From positions 1 through 64,000 of the forward strand of contig CBFFRQ010000053.1 of assembly GCA_965644315.1 (NCBI GenBank): a stretch of DNA of 64,000 nucleotides, given 5' to 3'. The position numbers and the translations under genes are program-made. This document shows positions 29,601-40,054 of this stretch, piece after piece. The notes beneath the pieces were generated by a model that worked only from the letters and a program-made list of their open reading frames with translations, did no database searches and was not told the DNA's origin. Origin of the DNA: Caecitellus pseudoparvulus. Lineage: Eukaryota > Bigyra: Bicosoecida. How positions within the stretch are numbered: the stretch's first letter is position 1; the number at the start of each line of letters is the position of its first letter.

Positions 29601-32600
29601 ATGCACCCGCAGAAACAGACGCTGTCCCACTCGTCGACTGACTAGGGGTGCCGCTCGGCGTGGATGAGGCAGAGGATGTTGCCGATGGAGTGGACGAGCT
29701 GGATGGGCTGGGTGTGCCGGTCATGGTGGCTGTGCCAGACACACTTGGCGTTCCAGACACGGTGGCAGTACCCGATACACTGGGCGTGCCGCTCTCACTC
29801 GCACTGCTCGTCGCTGTAGCCGTCCCGCTACCGCTCGCAGTGGCCGAAGTGCTGCTTGTCGCACTACGCGTCGACGTTGGAGATGCACCCGCAGAAACAG
29901 ACGCTGTCCCGCTCGTCGACTGACTAGGGGTGCCGCTCGGCGTGGATGAGGTAGAGGATGTTGCCGATGGAGTGGACGTGCTGGACGGGCTCGGTGTGCC
30001 GGTCATGGTGGCTGTGCCAGACATACTAGGTGTGCCAGACACAGTGGCTGTGCCGGAGACGCTGGGCGTGCCGGACACAGTGGCTGTGCCCGATACACTT
30101 GGCGTTCCAGACACGGTGGCAGTACCCGATACACTGGGCGTGCCGCTCTCACTCGCACTGCTCGTCGCTGTAGCCGTCCCGCTACCGCTCGCAGTGGCCG
30201 AAGTGCTGCTTGTCGCACTACGCGTCGACGTTGGAGATGCACCCGCAGAAACAGACGCTGTCCCGCTCGTCGACTGACTAGGGGTGCCGCTCGGCGTGGA
30301 TGAGGCAGAGGATGTTGCCGATGGAGTGGACGAGCTGGACGGGCTCGGTGTGCCGGTCATGGTGGCTGTGCCAGACATACTAGGTGTGCCGGACACAGTG
30401 GCTGTGCCGGAGACGCTGGGCGTGCCAGTCAAAGTGGCTGTGCCCGATACACTGGGCGTTCCAGATACTGTAGCTGTGCCCGATACACTGGGTGTGCCAG
30501 TCATTGTGGGCGTGCCCGATACACTTGGCGTTCCAGACACTGTGGCTGTGCCCGACACACTTGGAGTTCCAGTCGCAGTGGTCGTGCCTGACGCGCTGGG
30601 CGTTCCAGACACTGTGGCCGTACCCGACACGCTGGGCGTGCCGGACACAGTGGCGGTGCCCGACACACTGGGCGTTCCAGATACAGTTGCTGTGCCCGAG
30701 ACACTGGGCGTGCCAGTCATGGTGGGTGTGCCCGATACACTAGGCGTTCCAGACATTGTGACTGTGCCTGAGACACTTGGAGTTCCAGTCACAGTGGCTG
30801 TGCCTGTCATTGTGGGCGTGCCAGTCATTGTGGGCGATCCAGTTTGGCTGGGGGTTGAGGTGCTTGATGGGGTCCCTGACACTGTTTGAGTTGCTGTTTG
30901 TGTCGCAGTGGCGGACGGCGTTGGTGTCCCGCTGGATGTAGGAGTGGCCGTGGGAGTTGGAGTGGGGCTCGGTGGCATGATGGACACAAAACCAGCTGCA
31001 CTAGGGTGCTCATTGTCACCAATGTGCGCAGATGAACCGTAGCCAAGCTTTCCGAAAGAGCCAGATCCCCAGCACACAACATGGCCGCAGTCAAGCAATG
31101 CACAGACATGCGCGTTCCCAGCCCCAATGTTCATCGCAATGTTGCCCAGTGGCATCTGCACCATGCCAACGCTTGCAGGTGCCTCATCGTCACCAATATC
31201 CGAGGTCTGAGCGTACCCCGTCTCCCCATACTGCCCACGTCCCCAACACTTTATCTCATGCGTGTCAAGAACAGCACAAGTGACGTAGAAGCCAGCTGTG
31301 ATCTCAATTGCAGTCCTTCCAGCGTGTAAGTTGATGGGCCCCACAGTTCCCGGAGTTTGGCTTTGGCCAATGTTGTTGGTGTTGGCGTAGCCAAGCCGCC
31401 CGTTTGCCCCCATCCCCCAGCACAGAACGTCTCCCGTATCAAGGATGGCGCATGTGTGGTAGTATCCAACAGCAACCCGGACTGCTGTCCGGCCCACTCC
31501 AACTGGGACAGGTCCAACACTTCCAGGCGTTTCATCATCGCCAATGTCCTGATTGATTGTGGAACCGTACCCAAGAACACCAAGCGACCGACTTCCCCAG
31601 CAAAACAGATCACCATCACTCGACAACGCACAAGAATGATACCCACCACACCCAATCGCAACGGCTTGCACGCCTCCTCCCAGGTCCACTACAGGTGATG
31701 AGCTTGGCAGCTCATCATCGCCAATGTTTGCCACTCCATTGCTGTTCCCCAAACGCCCACTACCGCCAGCACCCCAGCAAAGCACGTTTCCAGTATCCAG
31801 GACAGCACATGTGTGTCTTAAGCCTGCTGCGATGTGCTCTGCTGTGCGGCCGGTTCCAAGGTCGACAGCTCCGACGGCAGCCGGGACTTCGTCATCGCCC
31901 ACATCATCCGTGTTCCCATAGCCAAGCTGCCCTTCTGAGCCCTCCCCCCAGCAATGCACATCGCCGTTGGTCAAAATGGCGCACGTGTGATGGCTACCTG
32001 CAGTGACTGTCGACGCAGGTCCAGGCAGCTGAACTGCACCTGATTCGTGGGGCAGGTTTGTCATCCCTGTCGAGGCAGTGTTTCCGTACCCAAGTCTGCC
32101 TTCGTTGCCATAGCCCCAGCACACAACTTCATTGGCTGTCGTCACAGCACACGTGTGAGACGCCCCTCCAGACACAACGATGCAGCCTCGAGTGCTGCCG
32201 CATGGGGCGCGCGTCATGCTGGTAGATGGAGACCCGGATGGTGTGCTGGAGGATGTCGCCGTGGTAGAGGGAGTGACTGTCTGAGATGGCGAGCTCGACG
32301 GCGTCATTGCAGGCGTTGAGGTTCCACTTGGCGTCTGCGAGGGAGTGGGAGTTGCAGTGGCACTGGCCATTGCAGGAAAGTTCGCTTGCAGGCTGTTGCC
32401 AAGGTGCAGGGAAGAGATGATCAGGCGGCCCACTTGGGACTGCCCAGACAGTTCTTGGTTCGGCACGCCAAACGCAACTTCGATGCTGCCATCCCCGTCC
32501 AAATCCCCGAGCACACACGGCCGGCCCATCTCAGAGCCACCTGCTGTGACCAGCTGCTGCATACCACCATAGGTGTGCGGGATGTGGTGAAAACGTTTCA

Positions 32601-35600
32601 GGCTAGCGTCGCCTGCAGAGCTTCCACCCAGAGCGATGAGGTACAGCCCTCCTTGCGCAGCTCCACCCTCCGCCTGAGCAGAGCCAATGTAGAGGTCAAC
32701 TGAAGCAGTGGTGTCCACCGTTTGAATCATACTATGGCTCCCAAACCAGCCCAGAGCTTGAGAGGGTGCTCGGACAGAACTCCACGGGGCCCACGGATGG
32801 ACGCCTTGGTCGTCGGCAACGGCTGCTGCTGGAATCTCAGCGCCGTCGGTCAAAACATCGACTGGATACATGGAAGCCGAATCCTTGAGATTTACGATGT
32901 ACACGCTGGCTGCAACATCTGGAGAGTTGTGCGTCACGATCACTTCTTGCTTCAGGCCGTCCGCGTTCAGGTCGCCTGCAGCTGCCACGCCGTAGCCCAA
33001 GTGCAGGTCAGCTGCGGCAACAAATGGGGCTGACGGGGAGGTCACGCCCATGAGGAACGTGTCCACGATTTCCAGACTCTCAGTGTTCACAGGGAACACT
33101 GCCACTCCGCCAAGAAAGCCGAAGCCTCCATGTGGGATCCTCGGAGCGCCCATGAGAATGACGGCGCGGTTTGCCTCAGGCCAGTCCTCGTGCAGGACCG
33201 CCACAGACTCTCCAAGCCTGCAGTCGCTGGCATATCCTGCGTCGTACGATATCCTCCCTGACTGTACGTTGTCTGTCACATCCACCTTCAGCGGGAGCAC
33301 CGCCTGCACTTGGCCGGAGATGTCAAGCGACAAGATTGCGCCACCTCCCACAAACACACCAATGTGATACGGACAGCCGACAACAACCTCACCGTACCCA
33401 TCATTGTTCAGGTCGCCAGCCCATGCTAGGGATGTTCCACACATTCCGACCTCATTTGGGGCTTGACCCAGGGCGTCCCAGGCTGAGCTGGATGCAGGGT
33501 CAATGCGCTGCGCGAACGCCACGCGCCTGTCAGACTGCAAGTGGAGCACCGTGACAGCACCCACAGGATTCCCATTGTGTTCAGCCAGGGCCGACCCAAC
33601 GATCAAGTCCATGACTCCATCGTGGTTCACGTCTGCGATGGGTGCCATGGAGCTGCCGAAAGTATCGCCCGTGCCTGCGCCGCCAGAAAACGCCGGCAAC
33701 GCGGCGAGGACAGGGTCCACAACTGGGTCAATCGGCTGTGCATCGCGGAGCGGGCAGGATGCATGCCCGGCTTCCACTTGGGCCCAAGACCGCGCCGATC
33801 CGCCCAAGAAGGACGCTGGCGGCCGCCACTGCATGCGCACCAGCCTGCCTGTCACAGTGGTACCGCCGTGCTCGTCGCCCCATGCCGATCCAAACAAGGT
33901 AAGCGTGCCTTCGGAAGCTGAATCTCCGCCGAAAGCAAGGGCTCCCCAATGAGTCCCAGTTGGCACAGCAGGGGTGTTGGCCGCGAGGTCTGCTGGAGGT
34001 AGGCCAAGCTGGTAGTCAGAGATACGGATGGTTTCAAAGCTCCGCAGCGAAAAGTCCGAGTTTAGGTACGCAATGTACGCAGTCCCTGCAAAAGGCAAGA
34101 GATCCTTGTCGTCGTCGTCATCTGAAAAGAGCAGGTCAGGCACACCGTCGCCGTTCAGATCGGGCGCGATACTGCCTCCATGAACGCGAAACTCTGGGTT
34201 CATCGCAGTCACATCGTGCAGTGCAAACATGCCTCCGTCAGATCCAATGGACGAAGCGGAGAGAGTGTGGTGCAGCTGAAACACGCCCGATCCAGCCAAG
34301 GTGCCCAGAAAAATACGAGGGTTGCTCGCGCCCGGGGCACCAGCAGCAATTTCATTCCGCATCCCGTCGCCGTTTACGTCGCCAAGTGCTGCAAGCGAAC
34401 TCCCGAGTGCCGCACCAGGAGCCAGCACGGGCATTCCGTTGACGTTGTTCTTGAGTACCACAGCACCCCTCGCGTCATTCGAAGCGTCGAGGAAGAAAAC
34501 GATCAAGATACCGCGGCCTGAGTCTGCGGCAGGCAGGCCAGCCACCATGTCCACGACACCGTCGCTGTCCAGGTCTGTCTGCAACCCGGCAACTGACGCG
34601 CCCAAACTGCTCGTCCCAGCTGCCATGCCTGTGATCTCCACTGGGGCCACACCGCTGTTCCGATCCAAGGCGTACAGGAATGAAAGGTGACCATCAAAAG
34701 CCGTGCTGGCGATCATGATGGCCTCGCCGCCCACCGGCGCCGTGTCAGAGTAGCAGCCAATTGCGAGTTCAGCAAGGCCATCTCCGTCCACATCTCCCAA
34801 CACAGCCATTGACGCTCCACATGTCTTCAAATACGCAGTGCAGGGCAGGTCTGTGAGAGTGTTGCTCCACATCTGCGGCACGACAGGGGTAAGTGGGTCA
34901 GGAGTGCTCGGGGAGCCAGCCAGCAGGACACTGCCGTAAAAGTCCGGCGTGCCGCAGTACGTAAAGTCGGCCCTGGGAACGCCAATGAACAACTCTGTCG
35001 TACCGTCACACATGGAGTCAAAGGGAAGGAAAGCCCGGCCCAGCTCTCGGCTCTCGCCATGGAAGGAAGTCGCGCCTGCAATGCCGGGCTCTGCACGGTC
35101 GTGGCGGTGGGCACCAGCAATGCTGCAACGATCAACTTGAGCCATTGCTTCCAAACCTGGTGTGCGCTGCGCCCAGTCACGTTCGTTCCCGATTAGAGTG
35201 AAGGGGTGCAACTCTGTTTCTCCAGAGTCGATGCCCGAGAAGTGTGGCTTTCCAAGCGCCAGCACTGGCCGCCCACCAAGGAGTCCAGTGAAGTTTCCCA
35301 GGAAGGCAGCAGATGGGCGAAACCAGTCATCCGTTGGAGCAGCTGGGTCAATGCCTCCATTTCCTGGGCTGAGCGTGTCCAACCGCACGAGATGATCAGT
35401 TGTCGCAGCACCAACAGTCGCAAGCACAACGCCGCTCTTGCACGTCAAGGGCAGCACTACGTCTTGCGCACCATTGGCCGCGGAAGAAATGCTGAGCGGA
35501 GGGAAGGTTCCGGCTGCTGCTCGCACGGAACACTCATCTTCAGCCGGGAATAAGCTAGGGGCATTGCTGAGGCCAGTCACGCTGCGCTTGAGAACCCTGT

Positions 35601-37940
35601 ACTCTGCCAGGGTCCCTCCGGATTCGAGGTTCGCAAGCATGACGTACCCGTTGCCGCCGTCCCCCAAAGGCGCGCCGATCGCAAGCGTGTGCGGGAGCCC
35701 ATCCCCGAAGATGTCCGCACTCAGGCGGGCGACACCCTCGCCGAAGTATATCAGCGCCGTGTTCGAGTCGGTTCCTCCAGACAGGGTGTCTTGATCAGGG
35801 AAACCGGCCAAGCCTGGAGCAATAGTCGGCATCATGCTCTGAAGGGGGCTTGACCGCTCTGGCTGAAGCAGGGTGATCACAACGCCCCCAGTCCCGCCGG
35901 CCCCATTGTCAGGAGCACGAGGGCAACCAACCACAATGTCTGGGCTGAGTTGCTTGTCGAAGTTCCCAATGGACGCCAAGCCCGATCCACAGCCAGACTC
36001 CGCAAGTATGTCAAACGCGTTGTGTGCAGCAACTGACCCGTCTGAAGCCAGGAAGAGAACCACCACCAAGCCCTCATCACCCCCTGATCGGGTGAGAAAC
36101 ATGTACTCTGGCGCACCCACACCAAGATCAGGAATGCCGTCCCTGTCAATGTCCCCAATAGCTGCTACTTCGTACCCAAAGTTGTGGCCAGGACCCACTC
36201 CTGCCACGCTGCTGCCATGAAACACGTAGCCTTCGTTGCCAGGGACCGGCTGCAGGGTTGCATGTTCAATGCGTTGCACGACAATGCTGCCGTGCAAACC
36301 TGCTCCTGTCCCGGGAACGCCAGTCACGATCAGGAACACTTCGGGTTGTGACGTCGCGAACGGTCCTCCACAGAAGCCCCGCTCGATGGCGAGGGCGTGG
36401 CCTGCGGAGATATTCGTGTGGGGCGGCGGCACACCATCCGCAGAATCCAGGGAGATTCTCTCCGTCTCGTCAATTATTCTTGCTCGAGGATCCAGGGAGA
36501 CTGGGTACGGCAGCCAATCGGTGCTGGCAGCATTCAGGTCCAGGGCACCAAAAGAGACTGCAGGGGGTGATAGCGAGCCCCAGGCAACAACTGGGGACTG
36601 GCTGCCCCCTGGTGCAACGCCTCCATTCCACGACAAGTACGCCGCTGCTCCGAACCCCACAGCAGGCACGCTGGCCCCTGTGCTTGCATCCAGTCGTTGG
36701 GCGGATTTCTGAATGACATCAAATGCGAGTGGGGCCACGGTGAAGGCGCCTTGGCCACCAGTTGCGCTTGGAGAATGCAAAAGCAGCTCTGGCTGCCCGT
36801 CTCCGTCCAAGTCAGGGGCAAGATCTTCGATTCTGGTGAAACCATTAGGGAAGGAAGCGGCGGCCCAGGAGCCAGAGAGAGGCAAGGGATCCACCCTGAG
36901 TGGAGCCAGTTCGAGGTCAAACGAGCAGGCAAACACAACACCGTCGTTTGATGCATCTGAATCCATCCCTGGGGCGCTGATGTACACTTGCTGGCTAGCT
37001 ATTCCCGGAAACAAGTCGTGCCCGACCACCACCGAGCCGCCAAAGAATGCTTCTGCAGACAACATGCCTGTTGTGGGTCCATTAGAATTAGTAAGCTCAG
37101 CCCGCAGGCCAGTCAGCCTAAGCACACTTCCATCAAACCTCACACCGAAGAAAAAAGCTCCTCCAGCGTCGTTGCTGCCCCACTTGGAAGCTCCCACGAC
37201 CAAGCCAACCGTGTCCGCAGATGATGGTGGCCACACCTGTGCCATGGAGCTGCCATAGTCCTCCATGTTTGACAGCGTTAGACCTGTGAGAGGCACGTCG
37301 ATTCCGTCGACGGGGCCAACAACGTTGCTGTGGGCCACTTCAAATGTATCTGTGAAGCCGATCAGCGCCATGCCGCCCGACTCAGCCCCCGACAGAGTGG
37401 CACCTGGCATGCCGATGGCGTACTCTTGGGTCGAGGGGTCAAGATCAACTTCACCTGTGGCGATACAGCAAGTTCGGCGGTACATGCAACGATAGATCCC
37501 GCTCCGCGAGGCAGCGCGGGACACGCACCGATGAAGACCATGGAGTGCCCGAAGCGAGCGCCCGCTTGGGGCGGCAGGGGAAACTCGGCTAGATCAGGGG
37601 CCAGCTGCACCACCCTCTGCACCAGCACTGGCTTGTCCAGGGACGGGCCTCGCCCAAGCACCAGCACTGCGACAGCTCCACAGTCGCTTTCACCTGTGAT
37701 GCACGTGTACTCGGGAAAGCCCACCGCGATCTCAGGCAGCACGTCGGGCCCCACCCGCCCCAGGCGAGACAAGCGGAGCCCATCAGCCATTGAGAACGAG
37801 TCCACTTGCTGGGCCAGCCTCCCCCGCAGCAAGCTAGCCAGTGGCTGTATGTCCAGAGCCGATCTCAACTGCAGCGCCAGCGAAACGCCAACAAACACTG
37901 CAAGCAGCAGCGAAGCCTGCAGAGCGCGAGCCGCGGCCAT
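23635..37940 (-). CDS. Giant FG-GAP/RCC1 multi-pass membrane protein (two exons)
   Basis: Exon 1 is 37529-37940 and exon 2 is 23635-37454, giving 14,232 nt (4,743 aa). The start MAAARALQASLLLAVFVGVS is a clear signal peptide, and splicing rebuilds FGHSMVFIGEVDLDPSTQEY, a typical FG-GAP unit. Order: about 20 integrin-alpha-like FG-GAP repeats with Ca-binding DxDxDG loops (for example GDVDGDGLAELAIG) to about 32,400; a Ser/Thr/Pro linker; seven RCC1-like repeats (30,970-32,200); a long SGTPSVSGTATV repeat linker (29,240-30,960); Ig/ASH-like sequence; a cysteine-rich ephrin/GCC2-like module (26,500-27,200); about nine membrane helices (24,450-26,500); and a basic, Ser-rich cytosolic tail. It is probably a heavily O-glycosylated surface receptor or adhesion protein. 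Ligand is unknown. Confidence 0.87.
29240..30960 (-). repeat. 36-nt and ~300-nt nested tandem repeats encoding Ser/Thr/Pro/Gly linker
   Basis: The basic unit is 36 nt encoding SGTPSVSGTATV. It is nested within a larger near-identical block. The marker ACTAGGGG recurs at 29641, 29923 and 30277, so the larger periods are 282 and 354 nt and differ by exactly two 36-nt units. All changes keep the frame. The protein is a mucin-like stalk. High DNA identity between blocks indicates recent unequal exchange. Confidence 0.92.
37455..37528 (-). other. Intron of FG-GAP gene (74 nt)
   Basis: Donor GTGCGTGT and acceptor CGCCACAG. It joins the signal-peptide exon to the 13.8-kb exon in phase 1 and restores a complete FG-GAP motif. 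Unspliced, the first exon's frame runs on without homology. Confidence 0.9.
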
Positions 37941-39134
37941 GTTGGGCGATGGCAACCTCTGCGGGGTGCACATCAATAAGGTGAGAAGTTTGAGAACACG
38001 TTTGTGCCGCGAGCTGCCCTCGCGAGCTAGCTGCACAGCTGCGAGCTGCAGCAAGCCAAAAGCCGCAAGCACAGCAGAATCACCCGAGCGCAAGCTCTTC
38101 GCGGAGGCCTCAGGGGGCAGCATGAGCATGTGAACACTCCTGCTTGGAGGGCGCGTCCACCCCACAAGGGGTTGTGGAATGCGTCCAGCGCTTCGCCCCC
38201 GTCCCGCAGCTCCCGCAAAGCATGGTGAAGCAAAGCAAGGCAGGCAACCTCAACCACGCCACGGGGCCGAGCACGACAAGGAGCTGCAGAGCAAGGCAAG
38301 CTGCCAGCACACAGCAACTCAAAGCACTCACATCGCAGATTGCGAGGCCTAGGGAGCCCCTCTACGCAGCGCAGAGCGTGCGCGCTGCCAATGGAGGCTT
38401 CGCCCCAACGCTGTCGCTGCGCGCTGCACTGCACTTGAGCGAGAAGGGAAAAAGAAGAACCACGCAGCGCTTCACAGGAGCTCTACGAGCATGCAATTCA
38501 GTCACCGCAGTCAGCTTATGTCCGTTACTTTCCTGGCGGGTGTAAAAATGCACAGCAGCTCACTGTGCCGCGACTGCGAGGCTGGGCAGCCTCCACCGCG
38601 GAAACAGGAAAAACGGCGGCAGCAGACCGTTCGAGACTGTGAAGGTGCCGTGCTTGGCAGACTTGCCAAGGCGTCCCCCTTGTCTGCTGTCGCACCCGGG
38701 GTACGAAAGGGAAAGGCAGGCTTATCCAGCGCCCGGTACCAATTTTCAGCTCAGCAACTCTACGCCTTGCTCGATTTCTTTGCGCTTCTACATGCGCGTG
38801 CGTTGAAGTTGCGTGGAACGGCCTCGGGTTCAGCGGAAGGCACGCGATGCTCAAATACGCGCCGAATGAGCGGGCCAGCCTTGCCCGAATGCACAAAGTA
38901 TATGTCGCAGACTTAGAGGCCAGTATCGCACGGCCGTGTACATGGGTTTGCATTCCGAAGCTGTGCAAGGGACCCCACCGCGAGAACTGCGCCCAGCTTG
39001 TCACCGTCCCACGCAGGTGGCAGCTGCGGGGACGATGCGAGCATGGACAGGTCAGAGCAACACACCAGCCCATCGGCTGTTGCTGCGTTGCCCATCGTTA
39101 GAGTTCCCAGGGCTGGGGCGCCGTCGCTAGAGTC
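37941..39134. other. Intergenic region; 3' flank of selenoprotein T, expected place of a SECIS element
   Basis: The stretch lies between the selenoprotein T stop and the FG-GAP start codon. A functional UGA-Sec codon in a eukaryotic gene requires a SECIS stem-loop in the 3' UTR, hence in the upper part of this region on the minus strand. Several UGA-containing hairpins can be drawn between 38,940 and 39,060, but none shows the full core with an unpaired apical AA at the usual distance, so no site is called. No protein gene was recognised. Confidence 0.4.
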
Positions 39135-39817
39135 TTATTGCTGCGGGACTGGCATGGCGTCGACATCTGACCATGTCGGCAAGCCTTTCTCGCGCAGAAG
39201 CTCCACCAGGTGCTCCACTCTAAGGACACCTCCTGTCTCTAGCTTGCTGTGGATGAGTTCCCCGTCCAGGGAGATCTCAAAGGCGCCGGAAGCCGATACT
39301 TTGGAGGCGAGCTGCCCGGCGATGAAGAAGACGCCGACCAGCATGAGCTTGTTGTCCAGCAGGCTGCGGAGGAGCTCTGGCGTCTGGATGCCGAGCGTTT
39401 GAAAGGCGGTGTCGCCAGTGAGCACGAGCACGATGCCGGCCCACTGGATGATGGTCAAGATGGTGGCCAGCGCCTGAGCGCCAGCCGAGGTGGGGTAGGT
39501 GCTGCCTACAATGTTTGAGCCACTTGAGAAGTCAGGGAACGTGTCTTCCAGCACCGCTTTCTGGCGCAGGAATTCGTTCCGGTATCCTCATGCCGTGCCT
39601 GCACAGATGGCGGTGGGGCTACTCGGTCAGCTGAGGCTTGCGTTTCTGTGGCGTTGCGCAGATGCTCACAGAAGGCAAAGCGCAGGGTGTGCTCTGCAGA
39701 GCCGTCCGGCTGGCCGACTGCCTTGTCGGGCATGTCTGGTTCACTCGCAAAGAAAGGAGCGACGATCTGGGCAGCAAGAACTGCGCCCAAAGCCGCAATC
39801 AGGAGCTGGCTCCGCAT
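39135..39817 (-). CDS. SELT: Selenoprotein T, UGA decoded as selenocysteine (two exons)
   Basis: Exon 1 is 39670-39817 and exon 2 is 39135-39598, 612 nt in all (203 aa; human SELENOT is 195). The start MRSQLLIAALGAVLAAQ gives an ER signal peptide. Splicing gives TLRFAFCTAUGYRNEF, where U is the in-frame TGA at 39588-39590; this matches the CxxU redox motif of the family (CVSUGYR in animals). Further along, ASGAFEISLDGELIHSKLET matches the family core (STGAFEITLNDVPVWSKLES), after hydrophobic stretches typical of the protein. SELT is a thioredoxin-like ER oxidoreductase linked to redox and Ca homeostasis. Neighbour genes give no pathway clue. No SECIS could be identified by eye. The UGA also ends ordinary ORF predictions, so the gene is easily missed. 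Confidence 0.93.
39599..39669 (-). other. Intron of selenoprotein T (71 nt)
   Basis: Donor GTGAGCAT and acceptor ATCTGTGCAG, phase 1. The intron splits the codon of the redox-motif cysteine (T|GC), and the Sec codon follows 8 nt into exon 2. Confidence 0.9.
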
Positions 39818-40054
39818 GTGCGGGAATTGTGTGGTGCACACGAAGCAAACCACGCCCAGGACAGGGGGAGACTGGGCTGCTGCCTGGCAACGACGGTGGC
39901 AGACACCGGGGGCTAGTTGAATTAGTGCGCGCAAGGAAGTGCGCTGTGTCCCGTCTTTTGGTTGATGGAGTTCAGGCGACAGTTGCCCAAGCAGAAGGTT
40001 GCATTCGTGTCCCAGCCTCGCCTCGAAGCGCCGACCTGACTGCTTGGAGAATCA

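Noticed and set aside
29648-30889. Plus-strand open frames rich in VPDTLGVPDTVAV across the repeat linker
   Set aside because: They are the antisense reading of the SGTPSVSG repeat of the FG-GAP gene, where a 36-nt unit keeps all frames open. They have no independent support.
37362-38165. Stand-alone 267-aa minus-strand gene
   Set aside because: Its middle part is exon 1 of the FG-GAP gene. After the GTGCGT donor at 37528 the frame loses homology, while splicing into the next frame restores an FG-GAP motif.
39588-39590. TGA as a stop codon or nonsense mutation in SELT
   Set aside because: It lies exactly at the U of CxxU, and the sequence on both sides is well conserved, which fits selenocysteine rather than a disabled gene.
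39506-39934. Stand-alone 142-aa minus-strand gene
   Set aside because: It is exon 1 of selenoprotein T read through into its intron; the part after TLRFAF has no family similarity.
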